Assembly: GCF_910594005.1 (NCBI RefSeq)
Contig: NC_057848.1
Location: forward strand, 138,952,155 to 139,016,154
Length of the DNA: 64,000 nt
Origin: Cervus elaphus
Taxonomy: Eukaryota; Chordata; Mammalia; Artiodactyla; Cervidae
Direction: 5' to 3'
Shown here: one piece after another, positions 23,133 to 35,439 of the stretch
How positions within the stretch are numbered: the first letter of the stretch is position 1
Layout: every line of letters starts with the position of its first letter
Program-made: the position numbers and the translations under genes
The notes under the pieces: generated by a model
Database searches by the model: none
Told to the model about the DNA's origin: nothing
Seen by the model: the letters and a program-made list of their open reading frames with translations, nothing else

Positions 23133-24515
23133 TAGCAAGGCAATCTTGCCTGAAACAATCCTTTCTTTTCTTCTGCTAATTAACTCCCCTGTCCATGCCC
23201 TCCCCCTCCACATTTCTATCAAACTTGAGAGCAGCTTTCTATTTGCTACATGGGATGCCGTCTGATTAATTAACAAATGAATAAAATCAATCATATCCTC
23301 AAATTTACTCAGCTGAATTTTGTTTTTTAACAGGACTAACTGATGAGAGAGTAATGGTTACATCTGGGTACCCTATATATATTAATACAGGTCTTTCTGC
23401 TGCCAGTGATGTCCAAAGTCACACCTCCAAATCCTGAAACCAAAACCCTGGTCTGCCACAAGAGCCCCGTGTAGCAGGGTTTGTACTGGCATCAAACCCA
23501 GGCTCTTTCTATTAGTTCTCAACTGTTCAGCTTCTCACTTTGATATTCTTTATGCTTCAATGCTGAGCTAGATTACAGTTTAAGAGAACCTCTAGTGTCA
23601 GTTAACTGTTTGCATATCATATCTGTATTGTCAAGTTGTAAATATTCCAAGAACTGCAATGTTCGATTAACTTAGGTAAATCGCTAAGTCTCTTTGGGTC
23701 TCAATTTCCTCATCTGTGAAATAAGGGGCCAAGATTTGTGCAGTTCTCCGTCTCTTTCTTCTGAAAAACTGTTTCATTTTGCATTGCATTGCAATGCATT
23801 GCACTGTATTATATTGAATGTATTGAACTCTATTGCATGGCTCAAATAATTGGCTCAGTAAATCCAAAATCTGCAGGTTAGGCCAGCAGACTGTTGACCC
23901 AGGGAAGAGTTGGAGTTCAAGTCCAAAGGGTAGAATTCCTTTTTTACTCTGTGGAAGTCAGTCTTTGTGCTATGAAGACCTTCAACTGGTTAGGTAAGGC
24001 CCACCCACATTGTGGAGGGAAATCTTTTTTGAAAGTATAAAGACGTAAATACAATTCTCATCCAAAATCACCTTTATAGAAACATCCAGAACACCTTTTA
24101 ACCTAATATCTGGGCACCATGACCCAGCCAAATTGACATATAAAATTAACTATCATGGGGATGAGAACACCTACTATTTGTAATTACTTTGACTATAATA
24201 TAAGATAGTATTGTGATGAAGCTAATTTAACTTCTACAGAGCTAGAAACATACAATGAATATGAATTTTTTAGTGACAGTGAGATTAGGGATAATTTATT
24301 AATGAACTGAACAACAAAAATAGTAATTATTAAACACTGTTTACAGGCTTTAAACATATTAAAACTTTTCTAATTATAAACCCTAACAACATTCACTATA
24401 GCAATTTAAGAAATTACTGAAACACTTTAGAAAATAAAAATTATTTATAATCCCATGACCAAGAGTATTTATTTTTGTATAAAATTTCAAGTTTAATATA
24501 TCAATAAAGACATAT

Positions 24516-24545
24516 ATAGGCATATATATATAATATATATACATT
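24516..24545. repeat. TA-rich simple repeat
   Basis: Interrupted ATATATATA blocks. Confidence 0.7.
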
Positions 24546-24628
24546 GTATATAATTAATAAATCCATACATATGTGTGCCTTTGTATATACACACTTGATA
24601 GCATTCAGAGAATACTCACTATTATTTA

Positions 24629-25600
24629 AGTTTAATACTAGTCATTAGGGAAATGCAAATTAAAACCACAATGAGATATCACACCTGTTAGAATGACCAT
24701 AATCAAAGAGACAAGAGATAACAAATGCTTTTGTGGATGTGGAGAAAAGGGAACACTTCTGCACTGCTGGTGGGATTGTAAATTGGTATAGCCACTAGGC
24801 AAAATAGTACAGAGGATCCTTATAAGATTAAAAACAGAATTGCCATATGGTCCAGCAATTTCACTTCTGGGAATATATCCAAAGAAAATGAAAATATGAT
24901 CACAAAGATATCTGTACCTTCATGTTCATAGCAATATTATTTATAATAGCCAACACATGGAAACAACCTAAGTATCGTTGATGAATGAATGGATAAAGAA
25001 GTTGTAATATATATGTTCAGTGGAATCTTACTCAGCCATAAAGAACAAGGAAACCCTACCATTTGTGACAACAAGGACAGACTATGAAGGCATTATGATA
25101 AGTGAAATAAGTCAGGTAAAGAAGAAAAAATACTCATGATTTCAGTTATGTGTGTAGTCTAAAATAAACAACCAAAACAATAACAAAAAACCCAAACTCA
25201 TAGAAAAAGAAATCAGACTTGTGGTTACCAGAGGCAGAAGACGGGAGCAGGGAGAAATGAAGGATGGTGGTCAAAAGACATAAACTTGCAGTTATAGAAT
25301 AATTAAGTACTAGGGAGGTCATGTACAGCATGATGACTACAATTAACACTGCTGTATGATATACAGAAAAGCTAAGAGAGTAAATTCTAAGAGTTTTCTT
25401 CAAAAGGAGAAAATTGTTTTTCCTTTTATCTTTTTTTTCTTTTTATTGTATCTATATGAGAAGATGGATGTTAGCTGAACATACTGTGGTAATCATTTCA
25501 CAAGACGTGTAAATCAAACCATCAAGCTGTATGGCCTTAAACTTCTACAGTGATGTATGACAATTATTTTTCAACAAAAATGGGAAAAAATTATATGCAG
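24629..25600 (+). mobile_element. L1 ORF2 end and 3' UTR
   Basis: Starts with the L1 landmark AAATGCAAATTAAAACCACA, then GGAGAAAAGGGAACACTTCT and CACTGCTGGTGGGATTGTAA, and continues to the 3' UTR. Multiple stops; strongly 5'-truncated. Confidence 0.85.
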
Positions 25601-26039
25601 ATGATATCTATTCAAAAACACTTTAAATCAAATTAAAAATTAAGTTTTAATTATTTAACATAATAAATCATATGGGAAACATTCTTATATTAAAATATCT
25701 GTGCATATCATTGATTATTTTATTTTAAAAGTCTAAGCTGTCTGATGACAGGTTGCAAAATAGATTAAGAACCAGGAAAAATATATGTACAGTTATCCCC
25801 AATTCTTCAGACAGGCCTTTCCATATTCCTCCTCAAACAGAATTAACCTTTCCATCCCCTGTAATAACTATGGTCTTTTTCTTACTGATTGCTCAGCAGT
25901 ACATTTCTTTTCAATTAGAGAAGTTTCAGTTATGCAAAATGAGTAAGTTCTGGAGATATAATGTACAACAAGGTAATTATAGTTAACAGGGTAGTGTGTA
26001 TACTCTAAATTTGCTAGAAGGTAGATCTTGTATGTGTGT

Positions 26040-26200
26040 GTGTGTGTGTATACAGGCTTGTTAATTGTGACACATGTACTATTTTGGTGGGGTATGTTAA
26101 TGATGGGGGAGACAATCCATGTGTGAGGGCAGGATGTATATGGGAAAACTCTGAATCTTCCTCTCAGTTTTGCTGTGAACCTAAAATTTATCTAAATATT
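26040..26200 (+). repeat. Old L1-like 3' end with a TG repeat at its start
   Basis: Parallel to 10640-10815 in order of landmarks. A (TG)n stretch is at about 26031-26050. Confidence 0.5.
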
Positions 26201-26345
26201 AGATATTTCTAAAATATGCCACTCAGATTTGATAGGTTATTATACTGAATATAGATCACTTTAAATTGTATGCATATTTTGACAGTATTCAGTTAGAAGG
26301 TAGATTGCGTCTTTACCTTCTTCTGCAAAAAAGTGGTAACTATGT

Positions 26346-26550
26346 TCTTCCCTGGTGGCTCAGACAGTAAAGCGTCTGCCTACAATGCGGGAGACCCGGG
26401 ATGGGAAGATCTCCTGGAGAAGGAAATGGCAACCCACTCCAGTATTTGTACCTGGAAAATCCCATGGATGGAGGAGCCTGGTAGGCTACAGTCCATGGGG
26501 TTGCAAAGAGTCGGACATGACTGACCAACTTCACTTCACTTCACTTCATG
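26346..26550 (+). repeat. Bov-tA SINE
   Basis: Forward copy from TTCCCTGGTGGCTCAGACAG to the GTCGGACATGACTGACC tail and a CTTCA repeat. Part of the tRNA-like region is deleted. Confidence 0.88.
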
Positions 26551-27190
26551 TGAGATGATAAATATGTTAATTAGGATGATTCTGGTGAATATTTCACAAT
26601 GTATATGTATATCAAATCTATTTGTCCACTTTAAATATGCACAATTTTTAATAGCCAGCTATACTCCAGTAAAGCTGGGACAAAGAAGAAATGAAAACAA
26701 TTAGATAAGAATTTTTTAGGCTTCCAAATAGGAAAATAGGAAAAATAATGGTAACATCCAGTTTTAACGAGGGTCAAGTTGAAAGAGACAATCTTATACA
26801 TTATAATGGAAATTTGAATTGATAAAAATTGGAAGAGTGCTTTAACATGTTTAAAATGTTTAAGAATTGTTTTTCCCTTTGATCCAATGATTTCATTTTA
26901 AGATATTTTTGAAATAAAATAATCGATGATATGCACAAATACTTTAATGTAAGAATGTTTCTTATATAATTTATGTTGAATAATTGAAACTTAATTTAAA
27001 AAATTTTAAATAGCCCACACAGTCACAAGTAAATGTAATTTCCTAACATGACTCCCCCAGAACCCCCCACAATAGACTTTGATAAACACTCTCCCTTGGG
27101 CATCCCTTAGATAGGACCTCCAAGATACAAACAAGATACAAGAAAACCTTGTTATATTTTGGAATCAATTCTCACTTCCTTTCTGCTCTC

Positions 27191-27285
27191 TTCTTGCCTG
27201 GAGAATTCCTTGGACAGAGGAGCCTGGTGTGCTATAGACCATGGGATCACAAAGAGTCAGACACAACTGAGTGACTAACACTATC
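27191..27285 (+). repeat. Bov-tA or BovA tail fragment
   Basis: Only the last 95 bases are present, from TCTTGCCTGGAGAATTCC to ACTGAGTGACTAACAC. Confidence 0.8.
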
Positions 27286-27483
27286 TACTCTCTCAAGAGA
27301 AGCATCTAATGCTAGTTTCTGAAATGTTTTCCATCTTTAGGGGTATTTCTCTATCCCCATCACCACCCTAAAAAACACTGTTCTCTTCACTTCAAACCCA
27401 GTTAACTGTTGCAGTGGCCTAGCTCTTCTCTTTCTAAACTGTTTTGAATGAGTGCCTGGATATCCCTTTTAATCCATGTATTC

Positions 27484-28110
27484 TGTGATGGTTAATTTTA
27501 TATATCAACTGGGCTGGACTATGGTGTCCAGTTGTTTGATTACACACCAGTCTAAATGTTGGTAGGAAGATACATGAACACTTTAATCAGTAGACTTCGA
27601 GTAAAGCAGAATACTCTGCTTATGTGAGTGTGTCAACTCCAATCAGTTGGAGGCCGTAAGAGCAAAGACTGAAGTGACCTGAAAGAGAAGCAATTCTTAG
27701 CCAAGCCTGAAACATGGAAACCCTCTCAGAGCTTGTAGCCTGCCTGGTCTTTCCTGAGCAATTTGTGGACTCAAGACTGCAACAGCAACTTTTACTAATT
27801 TCCCACCCTGCTTCCCTGGTGGCTCAGTGGTAAAGAATCCGCTTACAATGTAGGAGATGTAAGAGACATGGGTTCAATCCCTTGGCCAGGGAAGACCCCC
27901 TGGAGGAGGGCATGGCCACCCATTCCAGTATTTTTGCCAGGAAAATCCCATGGACAGAGGAGCCTGGCAGGCTACAGTCCATGAGGTCACAAAGAGTCGG
28001 ACATGACTGAGCAACTTAGCACGCAAGAATGTGTTTGCCCTATAGATTTTGGACTTGCCAGTCTCCTTAGTTATGTTAACCAATTCCTTAAAATGTCTCT
28101 CTCTATAAAG
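27484..28110 (+). repeat. ERVL LTR-like element (MLT2 type) split by a SINE
   Basis: Begins TGTGATGGTTAATTTTATAT and, beyond the SINE at 27809-28026, continues with GACTTGCCAGTCTCCTTAGT and AACCAATTCCTTA, which fit the end of an MLT2-type solo LTR. Family name is from memory. It is an old, non-coding relic. Confidence 0.5.
27809..28026 (+). repeat. Bov-tA SINE
   Basis: Complete copy from CTGCTTCCCTGGTGGCTCAG to the ACTTAGCACGCAAG end, inserted into the LTR-like element. Confidence 0.9.
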
Positions 28111-28141
28111 ATATAGATTATTATATTATATTTAACTATAC

Positions 28142-28192
28142 TATATTGGATTGAATGTTGTATTATATTATATTATATTATATTATATTATA
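28142..28192. repeat. (TATAT)n microsatellite
   Basis: Tandem TATTA pentamers in an AT-rich setting. Confidence 0.9.
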
Positions 28193-28852
28193 TGTCTCTT
28201 TCTTTGAAGAATCCTGATTAAACACAAACTCATTTAATAAAGATTTCTATTTTGGTATGCCTCTGGTAGAACTTTGCCCCTGTCGACCCACTTTTCTCTA
28301 TTTCCCTCTTCCGTCCCTGCTACTCACCCATAAGAGAACTCATTCACCCAGTCTCTCAGAAACCTGCCCTGTCTATTCCAACTCTTCATAAACCCATTTT
28401 CCTTCGAATGTCTACTGAAAAGATATGATGTTTAACAACATTCAAAGGAAGCTTTATAATATGGGAAGGGGAAACAATAGCATTTACTTCTTTTGCATAT
28501 GAGGAAGACTGCTATCATTTCCTATATTTAAAAAAGGAACACATTACATTGTTAAAATAATATATTCATTAACATTTTATCAGAATTTGACTGAAATTTT
28601 GTGTTCAGTAACAGAAATATGTGTAAAGTTCTTCACTTATGAAGAGTAGGCAGCCTTCAACCTGAAGTATTATAATCTACTCATTTTAATAGTAGTACAA
28701 ATCCAGAAATTAACAACATGTTGTTAATCCTGAAATAATACAATCCTTACAGATATATGAAATACACATTTGTATATATATTTTGAATGTAAAGTAGCTA
28801 CTGACTTATAAATGGATGATGATCATGAAACTCTCCATAATAATAAATTTAC

Positions 28853-28993
28853 CTGGTTTTTCCTCATCAAACTTGTCAGATAGTTCTGATAATGATTTCT
28901 TAAAGAAGGGTATTTGATCTCTATCTTGATCTTCATCTGAGTCTTCCTGAGAATCACCATCATGCTTGCTTTTAACAGAAAATGAAATTGTAC
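28853..28993 (-). CDS. CFAP47: CFAP47 exon carrying an acidic, low-complexity insert
   Basis: A 141-nt exon, phase 1 at both ends, completing G209 and encoding residues 210-255. The acceptor is GTTGTAG and the donor GTAAATTT, a weaker donor than the others here. It starts with the closing strand TISFSVKS of the previous domain and then enters a charged loop: DGDSQEDSDEDQDRDQ, followed by PFFKKSLSELSDKFDEEKP. This stretch has no hydrophobic strand pattern and looks disordered, a long linker between two Ig-like modules. The several serines beside acidic residues resemble casein-kinase-2 type sites, which is only an inference. Because the exon is symmetric, skipping it would remove the linker with the frame kept. 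Confidence 0.88.
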
Positions 28994-29406
28994 CTACAAC
29001 ACAGAGATGCAAGATGTCAGATTAGCCAGGGTTTAGTTTTCAAAACTAACAATTAGACAGAACTTAATAGAAAGTTCAAGGAAATATTTTAAATATTCAT
29101 TAAAATGGTAATTTTTAAACAGCTTTCTCATAGTAATTAAGGAAATGTAGTAAATAATAGAACTGCATCAGCCTTCAGAAAACATATTGGTCTTGAGTGA
29201 GTGTTCTTACATATTTTCTAAAGTCACTTGTAACACTCATTTATTACCTCATTAAAATGTTTATTATGCTTAATACAATATCCTAAGCATGAACTTTCCT
29301 TTAAGTATTTCATATGCAAAGTACTAAATTTTGTTCAAAACACATAGTGTCAAAAATTCACACTCTTATAATAAAATTGACTTATAAAAGACTGGTATTA
29401 ACTTTT

Positions 29407-30780
29407 ATTTATTTATTTTTTTAACTTATTTTTATTTGTTGGAGGCTAATTACTTTACAATATTGTAGTGGGTTTTGTCATACATTGACATGAATCAGCC
29501 ATGGATTTACATGTATTCCCCATCCCGATCCCACCTCCCACCTCCCTCTCTACCCGATCCCTCTGGGTCTTCCCAGTGCACCAGGCCCGAGCACTTGTCT
29601 CATGCATCCAACCTGGGCTGGTGATCTGTTTCACCCTAGATAATATACATGTTTCGATGCTGTTCTCTCGAAACATCCCACCCTCGCCTTCTCCCACAGA
29701 GTCCAAAAGTCTGTTCTGTACATCTGTGTCTCTTTTTCTGTTTTGCATATAGGGTTATCATTACCATCTTTCTAAATTCCATATATATGTGTTAGTATAC
29801 TGTATTGGTCTTTATCTTTCTGGCTTACTTCACTCTGTATAATGGGCTCCAGTTTCATCCATCTCATTAGAACTGATTCAAATGAATTCTTTTTAATGGC
29901 TGAGTAATATTCCATGGTTATATGTACCACAGCTTCCTTATCCATTCGTCTGCTGATGGTATCTAGGTTGCTTCCATGTCCTGGCTATTATAAACAGTGC
30001 TGCGATGAACATTGGGGTGCATGTGTCTCTTTCAGATCTGGTTTCCTCGGTGTGTATGCCCAGGAGTGGTATTGCTGGGTCATATGGCAGTTCTATTTCC
30101 AGTTTTTTAAGAAATCTCCACACTGTTCTCCATAGCGGCTATACTAGTTTGCATTCCCACCAACAGTGTAAGAGGGTTCCCTTTTCTCAACACCCATAAA
30201 TCACAGCAGGATCCTCTATGACCCACATCCCAGAATACTGGAAATAAAAGCAAAAATAAACAAATGGGACCTAATGAAACTTAAAAGCTTTTGCACAACA
30301 AAGGAAACTATAAGCAAAGTGAAAAGACAGCCCTCAGATTGGGAGAAAATAATAGCAAACGAAGCGACAGACAAAGGATTAATCTCAAAAATATACAAGC
30401 AACTCCTGCAGCTCAACTCCAGAAAAATAAGTGACCCAATCAAAAAATGGGCCAAAGAACTAAACAGACATTTCTCCAAAGAAGACATACAGATGGCTAA
30501 CAAACACATGAAAAGATGCTCAACATCACTCATTATCAGAGAAATGCAAATCAAAACCACAATGAGGTACCATTCCATGCCAGTCAGGATGGCTGCTATC
30601 CAAATGTCTACAAGCAATAAATGCTGGAGAGGGTGTGGAGAAAAGGGAACCCTCTTACACTGTTGGTGGGAATGCAAACTAGTATAGCCGCTATGGAGAA
30701 CAGTGTGGAGATTTCTTAAAAAACTGGAAATAGAACTGCCATATGACCCAGCAATCCCACTGGGATTAACTGGGATTAAT
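29407..30780 (-). mobile_element. 5'-inverted (twin-primed) L1 insertion
   Basis: The 3' part (29407-about 30196) is in reverse, with the L1 end next to a T-rich stretch on the left. The upstream ORF2 part (about 30197-30761) is in forward orientation, from ACAGCAGGATCCTCTATGAC to GACCCAGCAATCCCACT. About 130 bases are present in both parts (30066-30196 and 30631-30761) in opposite orientation. A 15-bp direct repeat with one mismatch (29392-29406 and 30781-30795) bounds the element. The forward frame from 30274 to 30687 is the ORF2 C-terminal region without the polymerase motifs. Confidence 0.9.
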
Positions 30781-31310
30781 CTGGTATTATCTTTTAAACT
30801 GAAGCTAATATATAAGGAAATCAGAAATTGACCCTGATATCTTAACACCAGCTTGCTATATTCATATTTTTTTATTCATCTTTAGAGGATGATTCAAATA
30901 TTCTTTTCCCTTCAATTTCCCACACTTCCATCTCCCTCCTCATTCCTTGCTGATCATCTTATTTCTATTTTACTAAGAAGATGCACACTTTCTGGAAAGA
31001 ATTTCTTCACAATCCCACCCCCACACTGACAACCCTTCCACAATAGTGACCTTATCCTCTGGCTTTCCTTTAGTAAGAATGACTGATACATTCCTATCTG
31101 GACAGCTCCTGGCTATGTGTACTAGATTCCATCTACTCTGGTCTACCCCAGGATCTGGCTGCTGTAATCATCCCTACTCTCGTCTACATCTTCAGTTCTC
31201 CCTCTTTGAAACATTCTGTAATAACATCCAATTTCCAAAAAGCCTTCTCTCCATCTAGTGCATGTGTGTGTGTAAATGTATGCACTTTCTAATATTTATT
31301 TTCATATACA

Positions 31311-31448
31311 CTCCCTGGAGGAGGGCATGGCAACCCACTTCCGTATTCTTGCCTGGAGAATCCCATGGACAGAGGAGCCTGGAAGGCTACAGTACATGGG
31401 GTCTCAAAGAGTTGGACATGACTGAAGTGACTTAGCACACATGCATGT
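31311..31448 (+). repeat. Bov-tA SINE, head-truncated
   Basis: From TCCCTGGAGGAGGGCATGGC to GAAGTGACTTAGCACACATG, followed by a (CATA)n array at 31452-31479. Confidence 0.88.
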
Positions 31449-32369
31449 GTACATACACACACATACATACATACATACAAGCTCTAATATCATGTCAGGC
31501 TCAGCACTAGAATCTGGATGAAATGCACTATATAAATCACAAAAATGATTCAAGGCATAAAATAAATACTTTTTTTTAAGAAAAAATCAAAGCAATATCT
31601 TGGCACTGCTCTAAGCAAGTTTAGTAAGTGTCTTCTTTCAAATTGGCAAAGAATAAAATATTGTCATGGTACTTAAACCTTTAGAAAGAATTAAAGATAA
31701 GGCAAATAAGAGATAAAGCTATAATTTAATATTTAAAACTAAAATAACATGTATCAAAATTATAGATAATCCATAGGAATATAATTTCAAAAATTGTATG
31801 TCCCCCAAAACAAGTCCAATAATTAAAAATAAAAAATGCTTTACTCTTTCAGATTGATAATTTTTAAAACTTTTGATAATATCAATTATTGCTAAGTGTT
31901 GAGTAACAACCCCTGTCTCAGATACTATTGGTAAGTGTAAAAATTGATACTACATATTTTGGCGGGTAATTTTGCAACATTCACCAAGTTGTTGTACATT
32001 CCCTTTGATATGTAAGTTTAGTTTTTATCCTCTAAATAGCTTATATCTTAAATATTATCCCCATCAGAAAACTAGCAGAGTTTTTTACAAAGATGCTGTT
32101 GCAATGTTATCTGTAATTACAAAAAATGAGGAACTCAATTTCCATCTATGCATGACTAGTTACATGAATTAAGATAAACATTTATTTGGATGATTGTTCA
32201 TCTAATCAAAAGAAAAAAATCTATGAAATCTGAATTGAAAACACATCCATGATACTCTGAGCGAAGCCATTTACAGAGCTTTATGTCTCATATGACCTGC
32301 TATGTGTGGTGGGTCTGTATGCGTGTATTTGTGTTTAAAAGATATATATGGATATGAATTGGTATTTGA

Positions 32370-32720
32370 ATAGATATTTATTTTCTCACAGTTCTGGAGG
32401 CTACATGTTTGAAATCCAGGTACCGGCAGGGTTGGTTCCTTCCGGAGATTCTGAGGAGGGTCTGTTCCATGCCCCCCTTCTAGTTTCTGCTGTTTACCAG
32501 CAATTCTTGGCATTCCTCGGTTTGTAGATGTATCATTCCAGTTGCCTTCATCTTTGCATGGTGTTCTCTCCTGTACCTACTTGTGTCTACTTTCCTCTTC
32601 TTATAAGGACAGCAGTCATATTGGGTCAGGGCTCACCCAAATTCAGCATGACTTCATTTTAATTTGATTATATCTTCAAAGACCCTATTCTAAATAGGAT
32701 CACTTTAACAGGTATCTGTG
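32370..32720 (+). repeat. Old interspersed repeat, family not assigned
   Basis: Landmarks TTTTCTCACAGTTCTGGAGG, CTTCTTATAAGGACAGCAGT and a CTTCAAAGACCCTATTCTAA block are those of a widespread old mammalian repeat. I cannot name it with certainty. Confidence 0.5.
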
Positions 32721-32957
32721 GTTAAAACACTAGGTCCTTGGGCAAGCAGTTCTGACGGTACAGACAGAACATAATATGGGGACATACCTCTGAAGATAGA
32801 CAAGCATGTCTCCTTGTAGGAATGTTCCCAGATCATGGCTAAGAGTAGTTGGAGCTGAGTCACAGGGTCATTTGAGGATCTTTAGGTGAACCAAAGTTGG
32901 AGGGCCTGCCACAGGGGCACAGGCAGGCATGTCTCCCAGAGGGTCCCCAGGTAGGTA

Positions 32958-33234
32958 GCTGCTGCTGCTGCTAAGTCGCTTCAGTCGTGTCCAACTCTGT
33001 GCGACCCCATAGACGGCAGCCCACCAGGCTCCCCCGTCCCCGGGATTCTCCAGGCAGGAACACTGGAGTGAGTTGTCATTTCCTTCTCCAATGCATGAAA
33101 GTGAAAAATGAAAGTGAAGTCGCTCAGTTGTGTCTGACTCTTTACGACACCATGGACCACAGCCTACCAGGCTCCTCTGGCCATGGGATTTTCCAGGCAA
33201 GAGTACTGGAGTGGGTGCCATTGCCTTCTCCAGA
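32958..33234 (-). repeat. Bov-A2 SINE (dimer)
   Basis: Reverse copy starting with a (GCT)n run and GCTAAGTCGCTTCAGTCGTG, with the ATGCATGAAAGTGAAAAATG linker between the two units. Confidence 0.9.
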
Positions 33235-33824
33235 AGTGGCGGCTAAGCAGGACTGAACCTGTGTCATCGACCACTGCAGGGTCCACACATGGGACTGAAT
33301 TCTGTGGGGCTGTTATACAGGGCAGGGGCAGGGGCAGGTATGACTCTTGCTAAATTCCTTGCCAGATAGTGCTAATAGCAGGAATAAAGTCAAATGGGAC
33401 TGCAACAATCCACAGGGGTGTTTTCTGGTCTGTAGCCAGGATCACAGGTGGCAAGACTGTCATCTGAGCATAAGCCTGCCTTTTCAAAATGGTCCTCCTT
33501 GGTTTTGGACTTCACCAGGGTTTCGTGGTCTCCTACCTGGATCCCACAATGGCACTTTTGTCCTTGGAAGGCTTTCAAATGATTGTGCTGAAGAGGGATA
33601 CAACTGGTGGATCTTCTACTTTGCCATCTTGCTGATATGACTCCTATCTTATTACTTTCAATTCCCTTGTTTTGAAATTTCACAAAGGCACGTAAGTTAC
33701 AAGTTAAACTTCATGTCCTATTATAAACATGGCTTTGTTATTTTACATAGGAGCTTGGTATACGCTCACAAACAGATTGTGGAAAGACAGGGTATATAGT
33801 AGAAAGAACATCAGGCTTTTGATA

Positions 33825-33930
33825 GAATATGGATTCAAACTATTGACTCTACTACTGCAAATTTAGCCCTGAACATGTCACTTACCTCATTTGTAAAATG
33901 GTGCTAGTTGTTTTGAGAATTAAATGACTA
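33825..33930 (+). repeat. MIR SINE fragment
   Basis: Diverged MIR core with ACTGCAAATTTAGCCCTGAA and CTCATTTGTAAAATGGTGCT. Confidence 0.6.
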
Positions 33931-33949
33931 CATAGTTCATGCTTATGTA

Positions 33950-34145
33950 GGACTTACTATATGCCAGCCATTGTTCCAGGGATTTACAAAAGCTGACAAC
34001 TTTTTCCAAAACATACCTATGAACTAAGTCCTATTATTACCCCCATTTTAAAGAAGTGAAACTGTGACACAAGGAAGTTCAGTAGCTTGCTCAAGGTCAA
34101 TCAGCGTTTAATAACACAGCTGGAATTTGAACATGAGCATTGTGA
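33950..34145 (-). repeat. MIR SINE
   Basis: Reverse MIR pattern: ACTTACTATATGCCAGCCAT, then CTATTATTACCCCCATTTTA, then GCTTGCTCAAGGTCAATCAG. Confidence 0.75.
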
Positions 34146-34164
34146 TGTAAAGTCCACACTTTTT

Positions 34165-35240
34165 TAAACTAATAGATTTTTTTTTTAACGAGTTTAATGT
34201 TTACAAAAAATGAATGTAAAGTACAGAGAGTTCCCATATACCTCCTGTAGTTTCCCCTATTATAAACATCCTACATTAGGTGGTACATTACTTATAAGTG
34301 ATGAGCTGATAATAATATATCATTATTAACTAAAGTCCATAGCTGACATTCTGGTTCACTCTTTGTGTTGTACATCCTATGACTTTGATAAATGTATAAT
34401 TTCATCTACCTGAAAGTCGCTCAGTCATGTCCAACTCTTTGTGATCCCATGGACTACACAGTCCATGGAATTCTCCAGGCCAGAATAATGGAGTGCATAG
34501 CCTTTTCCTTCTCCAGGGGATCTTTCTAAGCAAGGGATTGAACCCAGGTCTCCCATATTGCAGGCCGATTCTTTACCAGCTGAACCACAAGGGAAGCCCT
34601 TCATCTATCTACCATTACAGTATCAGAGAATAGTTTCATATCCCCCCACAAATCCCCTGTATCCCACTCATTCATCTCTCTCCCCCAAACTCTCCTTCCC
34701 AGAACTGGTAACCACTGGTCTTTTCAGAATGTTGTATAGATGGCCTTTTCAGATTGGCTTCTTTCACTAAGCAACATACATTTAAGCTTTGTTCAGTCTT
34801 TTCGTCACTTGTTTTTATTACTGAAAAATATCCAATTGTATGGATATACCACTATGTATCCATTCACCTGCTGTAGGACACCAGGGCTGCCTCCACATTT
34901 TGGTAATCATGAATAAAGTTGTTATAAACATCCATGTGTAAATTTTTGTGTGTGGACATAAAGTATGAACTCATTTGGGTAAATACAAAACGAGCTGATG
35001 ATTGCTGGATTATGTTATGAGTACGTTCTGTTTTGTGAAGGACTGTTAAGTTGTCTTCTAAAGCACCTGTACCACTGTACCATTTTGTATTCTCACCATT
35101 AATGAGTGAGAACTGTTCCACATCTTTACCAGCATTTGGTACTGTCAGGGCTTCTGGATTTAGCCATCCTAATAGGTATGTAGTGTTATCTCATTGTTGT
35201 TTTAATTTGTAGTTCCCTAAAAAGACATATGATGTTGGAA
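34165..35240 (-). mobile_element. Old L1 3' end split by a Bov-tA SINE
   Basis: Reverse orientation; TTTCACTAAGCAACATACAT and CACTATGTATCCATTCACCT are usual antisense L1 3'-end landmarks. The SINE at 34411-34599 divides it and carries a roughly 10-bp target repeat (TTCATCTACC at 34401-34410, TTCATCTATC after it). Confidence 0.7.
34411..34599 (-). repeat. Bov-tA SINE
   Basis: Full-length reversed copy ending at ACCACAAGGGAAGCCC, of the same subfamily as 5599-5793. Confidence 0.9.
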
Positions 35241-35439
35241 ACCATTCCATATGCTTATTTCCTATCAGAATATTTTCTTTGGTGAGGCGTCTCTCCAGAT
35301 TTTTTGTCAGTTTTTAAAATTGGGTTATTTTACTGCTCTTATTAGTATTTTAAACTGTGTTTTGGAAACAATTCACTTATTAGATATCAAAAAATGTACA
35401 AGAAACAAAAAGGCACTATACATTAATAAAAGGTTCAGT

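Larger units (their letters stand above)
22223..28852 (-). other. Intron, 6.6 kb
   Basis: It holds a purine tract with G runs (22772-22850), a truncated Bov-tA, an L1 3' end (24629-25600), an old L1-like 3' end (26040-26200), four Bov-tA-type pieces and an ERVL-LTR-like element split by a SINE. Stretches 23140-24620 and 26560-27190 show only a weak MIR (about 23660-23730) and no exon signal. Confidence 0.65.

Noticed and set aside
23770..23832. Repeated GCATT and GCAATGC words around 23.78 kb
   Set aside because: A short, imperfect pentamer microsatellite; the palindromic core of 12 bases follows simply from the repeat unit.
30216..30848. A 210-codon minus-strand frame, the longest in the window
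   Set aside because: It is the antisense of an L1 ORF2 segment (the sense frame 30274-30687 is the recognisable one) and has no domain of its own.
32940..33240. Repeat array that might be mistaken for a CRISPR or satellite
   Set aside because: It is a Bov-A2 dimer; the two units are BovA monomers, not spaced repeats. No CRISPR exists in this animal DNA.
33347..33683. Overlapping 97-codon frames on both strands
   Set aside because: Antiparallel frames of equal length without domains, in a region that looks like old repeat; no support for coding.
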